A DNA stretch of 60,042 nt from Pseudobdellovibrionaceae bacterium. GTDB lineage: Bacteria > Bdellovibrionota > Bdellovibrionia > Bdellovibrionales > JAMPXM01. The DNA is taken from assembly GCA_021463345.1 (NCBI GenBank), contig JAJTYM010000019.1, forward strand, positions 1 to 60,042, written 5' to 3'. How positions within the stretch are numbered: the stretch's first letter is position 1; the number at the start of each line of letters is the position of its first letter. The translations under genes were made by a program, and so were the position numbers. Shown here piece after piece: positions 54,849-60,042 of the stretch. Under the pieces are notes generated by a model that was not told where the DNA came from, did not search any database, and saw only the letters and a list, made by a program, of their open reading frames with translations.

Positions 54849-56053
54849 TCGCCCTCTTCTTCCTCGCTCTCTTCCACTTCGTCTTCTTCAGAACCGTCGA
54901 TTTCGAGGCCCCCAACCTTATCCCATTCGTCCTTCATGCGCGACCGCAACTTGCTGTTTTCGGCCCATTGCTGGTCGCCGGAGCTGACGCCCGAGAACTT
55001 GAGTTGGAAATCTTCCGGGTTCGAGGATAGACGCAGGGCTTCATCATACTCGACCAGCTCGTGCGCGAGCAGGTCGAACAAGCTCTGGTCGAACGACTGC
55101 ATGCCCATGATGTCCTTGGATTCCTCGATGACCGATTTGAGGTCTTTCGTTTTGTGCGGGTCTTCGATCATTTCGCGGGCGCGGGCGTTGACGAGCAGAA
55201 CCTCGACGGCCGGGACGAAGCCTTGTTTGTCCTTGCGGCGCGCCAGGCGCTGGGAAATGACGGCTTTCAAAACCGATGCGAGTTGCAGGCGGATCTGTTC
55301 CTGCTGGTAAGGTTCGAAGGCGGTCAGGATCCGGTTGATCGATTCCTGAGCGTCGAAGGTGTGCAGGGTGGAGAGGACCAAATGGCCCGTCTCGGCCGCC
55401 ACCATGGCGATCTCGATGGTTTCGCGATCGCGCATCTCGCCGATCAGGATGACGTCCGGGTCTTGGCGGAGGGCGGCGCGCAAGGCGCCCGCGAAGCTCC
55501 GCGTGTCCACGCCGAGCTCGCGCTGGCTGATGATCGACTTGCGGTCGCGGATGAGGAACTCGATCGGGTCCTCGATCGTCAGGATATGTTTGTTTTTCGT
55601 CGAGTTGATGTGATCGATCATCGAGGCGAGCGTCGATGATTTGCCGGAGCCGGTGACGCCGGTGACGAGGATCAGGCCGCGCTCGAGATCGGCGATGCGT
55701 TTCACGATCGGCGGCAGGTTCAGGTCCTCGGTCGTGGGGATCTGGAAGGGGATGTTCCGGATGACCATGCGGGTGGAGCCCCGCTGCTGGAAGACGTTTA
55801 TGCGGAATCGGCCCAGGCCCGAGACGCCGTAGCCAAGGTCGATGTCCTTGTTGAGGACGTAGGCTTTTCTCTGGTCCGCGTCCATCATCTCGTAGGCCAT
55901 CTCCTCGATGTCCTGATTGCTCAGTTGGGGAAGGCCGTTCTGCAACGGGCGGAGTTTGCCGTGTTTGCGGATGACGGGAACGAGACCGGCCTTGAGATGA
56001 ACGTCGCTGGCGTCTTTTTTGATAGCGAGGGTCAATATCTCATCGAGTTTCAT
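54845..56053 (-). CDS. pilT: Type IV pilus retraction ATPase PilT, acidic tail
   Basis: 402 residues. A hexameric secretion-type ATPase that depolymerises pili for twitching motility. Walker A GVTGSGKSSTLASM, Asp box TIEDPIEFLI, Walker B DVILIGEMRDRETIE, the His box GHLVLSTLHT and AIRNLIRE-type C-terminus (ARAREMIEDPHKTKDLKSVIEES, SFDQSLFDL) fit PilT. The last roughly 20 residues are a Glu/Asp-rich tail (EEDEVEESEEEEGE) not usual for the family. AAGGAAG precedes the ATG. First gene of pilT-recX-alaS. Confidence 0.95.
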   Translation of the reverse strand: MKLDEILTLAIKKDASDVHLKAGLVPVIRKHGKLRPLQNGLPQLSNQDIEEMAYEMMDADQRKAYVLNKDIDLGYGVSGLGRFRINVFQQRGSTRMVIRNIPFQIPTTEDLNLPPIVKRIADLERGLILVTGVTGSGKSSTLASMIDHINSTKNKHILTIEDPIEFLIRDRKSIISQRELGVDTRSFAGALRAALRQDPDVILIGEMRDRETIEIAMVAAETGHLVLSTLHTFDAQESINRILTAFEPYQQEQIRLQLASVLKAVISQRLARRKDKQGFVPAVEVLLVNARAREMIEDPHKTKDLKSVIEESKDIMGMQSFDQSLFDLLAHELVEYDEALRLSSNPEDFQLKFSGVSSGDQQWAENSKLRSRMKDEWDKVGGLEIDGSEEDEVEESEEEEGE

Positions 56054-56333
56054 CGCTTGTTCTTCCTTGAGGGATAATGGCCGAGACGGGTGTGCTCAGG
56101 TTAATCCCCGCGGCAGTCTCGGTCCAGCGCACCGAGGGCGAGTCCAGAGGACTTTTGAGCGGGGCGGTGGCCGGCGTCGCGCCGGGGATCGTCCACCCGC
56201 GGAGCCCGCAGCCGCAGAGCGGGAGCCGGGTTTGATCCGCTGCGATATGTCGGCCAGGCCATTGGCGTCGCGAGAGGTGTCGGGGCGGAACGGCAAGTTG
56301 ACTTCAGTCCGGCGACAAATAGAGTCGCCCTTG

Positions 56334-56825
56334 ATGAAGCGTAAAATCATCGAGTGCCTCGCCACCGGTTTTTATCTCGGCAAAATCCCCAAAGCGCCAG
56401 GTACTTGGGGGACTCTTTTGGGGATTCCGGTGGTCTTGCTCCTGAAACTCGGTTCCCCCGGTGCGTACATGATAGGCGCGGTCGCGCTTCTGCTCTTCTC
56501 GGTCGCGGTTTGCGAACTCCACGAGACTCTCACCGGAGCGCACGACAGCGGTCAGGTCGTGATCGACGAGGTCGTCGGTTTCGTGATCACGATGACGTGG
56601 TTGCCGGCGACCGCGCCGTTTTTCCTCGCCGCGTTCGTCGTGTTCCGCTTTTTCGACATCTTGAAGCCGTTTCCGATCGGCCTGATCGACAAGAAGATCC
56701 GCGGAGGTTTGGGCACCGTGCTCGACGATGTCGTCGCGGGCTTGGTCGGCAACGTGATCCTGCAGGTGGTTTACCAGAGAACGGGATGGCTCGGGGAGAC
56801 GTGGAATGGGCGATCGCTCGGCTGA
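56334..56825 (+). CDS. pgpA: Phosphatidylglycerophosphatase A
   Basis: 163 residues with three or four membrane helices. The PgpA signatures IPKAPGTWGTLLGIP, DSGQVVIDEVVGF and VFRFFDILKPFPIGLID, then GLGTVLDDVVAGL, are all present. It dephosphorylates PGP to phosphatidylglycerol. I choose ATG 56334; the upstream in-frame sequence is non-coding in appearance. The 280-bp divergent gap before it (56054-56333) shows no gene. It overlaps pncC by 20 bp. Confidence 0.92.
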   Translation: MKRKIIECLATGFYLGKIPKAPGTWGTLLGIPVVLLLKLGSPGAYMIGAVALLLFSVAVCELHETLTGAHDSGQVVIDEVVGFVITMTWLPATAPFFLAAFVVFRFFDILKPFPIGLIDKKIRGGLGTVLDDVVAGLVGNVILQVVYQRTGWLGETWNGRSLG

Positions 56826-57330
56826 CCACGGTCCACTCGCCGGGCTCGCGCCGCTCGCGGTCGAGGTCGCCATCAAGCTTCTCGACCGCGGACAGACCGT
56901 CGCGTTCGCCGAAAGCTGCACGGGAGGGCGGGTTTCCGCGATGCTCTCGGCGTATCCGGGTATTTCGGCCGCGTTTCTCGGTTCGGTCGTGGGATACGCG
57001 AATTCGGCCAAACAGGAATTCCTCGGTGTTTCGCAGCGCAGCTTGAGGCAGGCGGGCGCGGTGAGTCGCGAGGTCGCGCTCGAGATGGCGCACGGGGCTC
57101 GCGCGCGGTTCGGCGCCGATTGGGTGGTCTCGATCACCGGTATCGCGGGTCCGGGCGGCGGAACGAAAGACAAGCCTGTCGGGCTTGTTCTCTTCGGCAT
57201 CGTTGGTCCGGGAGTTGAAGATGCCGTGGAACGCCGCTTTTCAGGTGAGCGCTTAGAAATTCAGCAGGCGGCCTCGGATCACGCCCTCTCCTGGCTCTCG
57301 CTTCACCTCGGTGAAGCCAAGGATGTTTGA
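56806..57330 (+). CDS. pncC: Nicotinamide-nucleotide amidase (CinA C-terminal domain)
   Basis: 174 residues: only the CinA C-terminal domain, the PncC form. VAFAESCTGGRVSAMLSAYPGISAAFLGSV has the active-site Ser, GYANSAKQEFLGV and VVSITGIAGPGGGTKDKPVG are the other landmarks. It deamidates NMN for pyridine-nucleotide salvage. The COG1058 N-terminal half of full CinA is absent. Often next to recA; here about 330 bp upstream of it. Confidence 0.93.
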   Translation: MGDRSADHGPLAGLAPLAVEVAIKLLDRGQTVAFAESCTGGRVSAMLSAYPGISAAFLGSVVGYANSAKQEFLGVSQRSLRQAGAVSREVALEMAHGARARFGADWVVSITGIAGPGGGTKDKPVGLVLFGIVGPGVEDAVERRFSGERLEIQQAASDHALSWLSLHLGEAKDV

Positions 57331-57656
57331 CGAGGCGCCGGGCTCGCGATTTGGCACGAAAAAAATCGCCTCAGCCGCTCTGGAATTGGTTGAGCGGGAG
57401 GGCGATTTCATAGTTAGGTTGAGTCGAAGGCCGGCCCGAAACGCGCGGTCGCGCCTGGACGGCGTCAAAAGACGATCTACATTCATTGCGGGTAAACGCG
57501 CGGATAAATGCCAGAGCGAAATGCCAGAACGAAACGTCGAGTCGAGACATTCAGAGCGAAGCGCCCAGGGCGAAATTTCAAACGAAGTATCAGAACGAAA
57601 AAAGAACAGACCGGTAAAGACGAATCAATAACAGCCAACCTTGTAGAGAGGGGTCG
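57331..57656 (+). other. Gene-free recA leader with periodic repeat
   Basis: 326 bp between pncC and recA. A 106-codon open frame crosses most of it, but its Ser/Arg/Glu composition and lack of a start site suggest non-coding sequence. From 57512 to 57599 six recognisable copies of CAGARCGAA-like units start at 57512, 57525, 57552, 57566, 57579 and 57591, with a degenerate copy near 57538, a spacing of 12-14 nt. A GATAAAT -10-like stretch at 57503 lies just before the array. Confidence 0.6.
57593..57607 (+). promoter_or_regulatory. GAAC-N7-GAAC motif, possible LexA (SOS) site
   Basis: GAAC (57593-57596), seven nucleotides, GAAC (57604-57607), ending 49 nt before the recA ATG. This equals the complement of the GTTC-N7-GTTC direct repeat bound by alphaproteobacterial LexA. 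LexA specificity in the presumed lineage is not established here, so an SOS role is inference. The second half of the site is outside the CAGARCGAA array; the first half is its last unit. Confidence 0.4.
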
Positions 57657-58871
57657 ATGACCACGACACGCGCTCCTGAGAAGAACAATGAAAGAGCGAA
57701 AGCTCTCGAACTCGCTGTTTCAAACATCGAAAAACAATTCGGCAAGGGCTCGATCATGCGTCTGGGCGGGGGCGAAAGCCTCTACAAGGACGTCGAAGCC
57801 ATCCCGACCGGCGCTTTGAGCCTGGACATCGCCCTCGGTATCGGCGGCCTTCCGCGCGGCCGTATCGTCGAGATCTACGGCCCGGAGAGCTCCGGCAAAA
57901 CGACCCTGGCGCTTTCGGCGATCGCCGAGGCGCAGAAGAAGGGCGGCGTCGTGGCGTACGTCGACGCGGAACACGCGCTCGACATCGGCTACGCCCGTAA
58001 ACTCGGTGTCAATACCGAGGACATGCTGATCTCCCAACCCGATACCGGCGAGCAGGCTCTCGAGATCGTGGAGACGCTCGTCCGCTCGGGCGCGATCGAC
58101 GTGCTCGTCGTCGACTCCGTCGCGGCGCTCACGCCGCGCGCGGAGATCGAAGGCGAGATGGGTGACAGCCACGTCGGCTTGCAGGCGCGCCTGATGTCGC
58201 AAGCCCTGCGCAAGCTGACCGCCGCCATCAACCGCAGCAAGACGCTCGTCATCTTCATCAACCAGATCCGGATGAAGATCGGCGTGATGTTCGGCAATCC
58301 CGAGACCACGACCGGCGGCAACGCCCTCAAGTTCTACGCCTCCGTCCGTCTCGACGTTCGCCGCATCGGCGCGATCAAGAACGGCGAGGACGTGGTCGGC
58401 AACCGCACGGCGGTGAAAGTCGTGAAGAACAAGATGGCTCCCCCGTTCGGCAAAGTCGAATTCGACCTCATGTACGGCGAAGGCATCTCGGCCGAGGGCG
58501 ACATCATCGACCTCGCGACCAAACATGAGATCATCGAGAAATCGGGCGCCTGGTATTCGTACAAAGGCGAACGCCTTGGCCAGGGCCGCGATGCCGCCAA
58601 GGAGTTCCTGAAAGCGAACGTCGCCGTCCGAGAGGAACTCAAGAAGCGCATCCTCGACGTCAACAAGATCGTCGGCGTCCAAGAGGGCGCCGAAGCGTTC
58701 GGCAAGCCCGCGGTTCCAGAAGCCGACGCGAAGGACGCGCTGAAAAAAGCGGCCGACGAAAAAAAATCGACCGCTCCACCCACGGGCGCCAAGCCGAATG
58801 GTTCGGTCGCCAAGGGAACCCCGCCTCCCGCGGGCAAGCGTTCCGCGCGCGACACTGAAGTCGGGCATTGA
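57657..58871 (+). CDS. recA: Recombinase RecA
   Basis: 404 residues, about 50 longer than Escherichia coli Rec[22 protein letters not shown] opens the core, Walker A is [10 protein letters not shown], Walker [11 protein letters not shown], loop L1 [18 protein letters not shown], loop L2 [20 protein letters not shown], and KAPPF-type [16 protein letters not shown] follows. The C-terminal tail from about residue 350 is a low-complexity Lys/Ala/Asp then Pro/Gly/Ala stretch. It drives homologous recombination and LexA cleavage. AGAGAGGGG precedes the ATG. Confidence 0.98.
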   Translation: MTTTRAPEKNNERAKALELAVSNIEKQFGKGSIMRLGGGESLYKDVEAIPTGALSLDIALGIGGLPRGRIVEIYGPESSGKTTLALSAIAEAQKKGGVVAYVDAEHALDIGYARKLGVNTEDMLISQPDTGEQALEIVETLVRSGAIDVLVVDSVAALTPRAEIEGEMGDSHVGLQARLMSQALRKLTAAINRSKTLVIFINQIRMKIGVMFGNPETTTGGNALKFYASVRLDVRRIGAIKNGEDVVGNRTAVKVVKNKMAPPFGKVEFDLMYGEGISAEGDIIDLATKHEIIEKSGAWYSYKGERLGQGRDAAKEFLKANVAVREELKKRILDVNKIVGVQEGAEAFGKPAVPEADAKDALKKAADEKKSTAPPTGAKPNGSVAKGTPPPAGKRSARDTEVGH

Positions 58872-58881
58872 TCGCCCTTCG

Positions 58882-58925
58882 CCCCCCTGCCGTTCGCGCG
58901 GTTCAGCGTCGTGAACGGAAGGGGG
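58882..58925 (+). terminator. Hairpin downstream of recA
   Basis: CCCCCTGCCGTTC and GAACGGAAGGGGG pair over 13 positions with a single mismatch around a 17-nt loop, about 10 nt after the recA stop. No T tract. Confidence 0.45.
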
Positions 58926-58995
58926 CCGAAATCGCCGCTCGAGCGTACGGGGTTCAGGTCAAATCGGAATGAGATTGTCCTGAACTCATCACTTT

Positions 58996-59024
58996 TTGGT
59001 TTTGCGCCTGGGAACGCATAGGAT
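58996..59024 (+). promoter_or_regulatory. Possible promoter of the matrixin-like gene
   Basis: TTGGTT (58996-59001), a 17-nt spacer and TAGGAT (59019-59024, 4 of 6) in an AT-richer patch, 126 bp before the ATG at 59151. Weak -35. Confidence 0.3.
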
Positions 59025-59150
59025 CGCGCTGACCGGCCAATTTTTAGTCTGCCGTCAAAAATCTCGACACCTTGGAGTCGTTCACGAAAGCCAAACGTCT
59101 TTGGGCGCTCGGGCTTTCGATATCCTGATCCCACTCAAACGGGAGAAGGA

Positions 59151-60042
59151 ATGAAACAAGCGGGCTCGGCATTTCGTGTGGGTTTTGCGTCTGGTTTGAC
59201 TCGGTGTTTGTGTCTCCTCTTTTTTGCGGCCGGCTGCTCCGGTGAGGGCGGGTCTTCGATGAGCGCGTCTTCGATAGGCGCGCCGCCGATCGAGTCGGAA
59301 GCGGCGCCGACTTTTGACGAACAAATGACTTGGGTCGACGCCGACGATCCGTCGCGCGTGACCCGGTTGAGCTTCGGACCGAGGGGCGGCGAGGGCAGTT
59401 CGGACTTCCAACGCTTCTACTCCTACTTGTTCACTTCGGGAAAGAAAACCTGGTCTCCGGCCGTTATCCGTTGGTCTTACAACCCAAACGGGCAACTCCC
59501 GTCTTTGAACAGCAATGCGGTGGTGAATGAAATCATAGCCGCGACGAAACAGTGGGAAGCGGCTTGCGGCATCCGTTTCGAGTACCAAGGGATGACTTCG
59601 CGCGCGGTCACCCCCGGCCTCTGCGACGGCGTGAACGTGATCACCTGGGGCGCGTTGCCCGGCTCAACAGTCGGTTGGGCGCAGAACTGTTACAGCGGAA
59701 CCAGGCTGACCGAAGTCGACATTCTCCTCGACAACGAGTCCCCGACTCAATTGGCGCAAAATTTTCTATTGAAAGCGACGATCGTACACGAGCTTGGTCA
59801 TGGTCTCGGCCTTGGTCATACGAACGTGACACCGGCGGTGATGACGTCCGTTCTTTCGACGGACACGCTTCGCTCAGACGATATTCAGGGTTGTCAGAGC
59901 CTCTATGGCAGGGCACAGAGTTCACCGACGCCCGTGCCGACGCCCGTGCCGACGCCCGTGCCGACACCCGTGCCGACACCCGTACCGACGCCCGTACCGA
60001 CGCCCGTACCGACGCCCGTACCGACGCCCGTACCGACGCCCG
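59151..60042 (+). CDS. Matrixin-like zinc protease lipoprotein (partial, 3' end off window)
   Basis: At least 297 residues. A signal ending FFAAGC makes Cys29 a lipidation site. A Ser/Ala-rich linker follows, then a metzincin domain: IRWSYNP, IIAATKQWEAACGIRFEY, TEVDILLDN and the zinc site HELGHGLGLGH (213-223), with a Met-turn candidate in VMTS (about residue 231). This is the M10/matrixin arrangement, acting outside the inner membrane. The frame then enters a PTPV repeat and leaves the window. GAAGGA precedes ATG 59151. Substrate unknown. Confidence 0.9.
   Translation, partial: MKQAGSAFRVGFASGLTRCLCLLFFAAGCSGEGGSSMSASSIGAPPIESEAAPTFDEQMTWVDADDPSRVTRLSFGPRGGEGSSDFQRFYSYLFTSGKKTWSPAVIRWSYNPNGQLPSLNSNAVVNEIIAATKQWEAACGIRFEYQGMTSRAVTPGLCDGVNVITWGALPGSTVGWAQNCYSGTRLTEVDILLDNESPTQLAQNFLLKATIVHELGHGLGLGHTNVTPAVMTSVLSTDTLRSDDIQGCQSLYGRAQSSPTPVPTPVPTPVPTPVPTPVPTPVPTPVPTPVPTPVPTP
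59925..60042 (+). repeat. 12-bp tandem repeat coding for Pro-Thr-Pro-Val
   Basis: Nine full units of CCGACRCCCGTR plus 10 nt of a tenth run to the window end. The reading frame is PTPV. Units 1-4 end in GTG and units 5-9 in GTA, and units 4 and 5 carry ACA for ACG, showing partly homogenised blocks. Copy number may be larger beyond the window and is likely to vary between strains. Confidence 0.95.

Noticed and set aside
57311-57631. 106-codon open frame upstream of recA
   Set aside because: It overlaps the end of pncC, has no start signal, and its composition follows the CAGARCGAA repeat array; better explained as recA leader.

Overview
This is a GC-rich, densely packed bacterial chromosome segment of about 60 kb. 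It carries no tRNA, rRNA, CRISPR array, insertion sequence or prophage that I can recognise. The gene content points to a menaquinone-respiring, diderm, type-IV-pilus-bearing bacterium. A TIGR02147/DUF4423-type regulator, a SpoIIE-type protein, PilZ and FHA proteins, many small lipoproteins and a matrixin-like protease suggest a high-GC member of Bdellovibrionota (or a neighbouring former-Deltaproteobacteria lineage). That placement is inferred from family distribution, not from a phylogeny.

Layout. 1-2.9 kb: two base-excision glycosylases (mpg, ung) in a very tight divergent pair, plus small hypotheticals. 3.1-9.3 kb: a dpp-type peptide ABC transporter operon (dppABCD, then dppF) interrupted by a gene for a secreted coiled-coil protein. 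9.4-10.2 kb: an FHA-domain membrane protein. 10.3-19.8 kb: a menaquinone island. aroF-menG (leftward) diverges from menF-menD-menH-menB-menA-menC-menE (rightward), so one locus encodes the entry enzyme of the shikimate pathway and the menaquinone steps from chorismate onward. It is followed, after a DUF1232 gene, by a polyprenyl diphosphate synthase, a second divergent UbiA-family protein and rsmJ (20.3-23.2 kb).

23.2-28.3 kb: a SirB1-like protein, a SpoIIE-like phosphatase with altered metal ligands, citrate synthase, a pseudo-receiver/PilZ protein and a crotonase. 28.3-32.2 kb (leftward): ddl, elbB, a lipoprotein and a GNAT acetyltransferase. 32.25-32.34 kb holds a 36-bp-stem inverted repeat in a divergent intergenic region. 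32.4-36 kb: DoxX and a thiBPQ-like thiamine ABC transporter. 36-38.7 kb (leftward): a lipoprotein, and add translationally coupled to a TIGR02147 regulator. 38.7-43.4 kb: a divergent transketolase, tatA, pcnB and an alpha/beta hydrolase. 43.7-51.6 kb: two DEAD-box helicases (one with a long RG-rich tail) flanking secreted proteins, mutY and an agmatinase-family gene.

51.6-60 kb: pilT-recX-alaS (leftward) diverging from pgpA-pncC-recA (rightward). The recA leader holds a roughly 13-nt periodic repeat ending in a GAAC-N7-GAAC motif. The window ends inside a matrixin-like lipoprotein gene, in a PTPV-coding tandem repeat.

Two themes run through the window. Translational coupling (ATGA or GTGA overlaps) is heavy in the men, dpp, thi and add operons. 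Several single genes (mpg, the SirB1-like gene, the SpoIIE-like gene, DoxX, add, pcnB) lack a Shine-Dalgarno sequence and have a -10-like hexamer 6-11 nt before the start codon, which suggests leaderless or near-leaderless transcripts. All functional calls come from reading motifs by eye; no database search was run.
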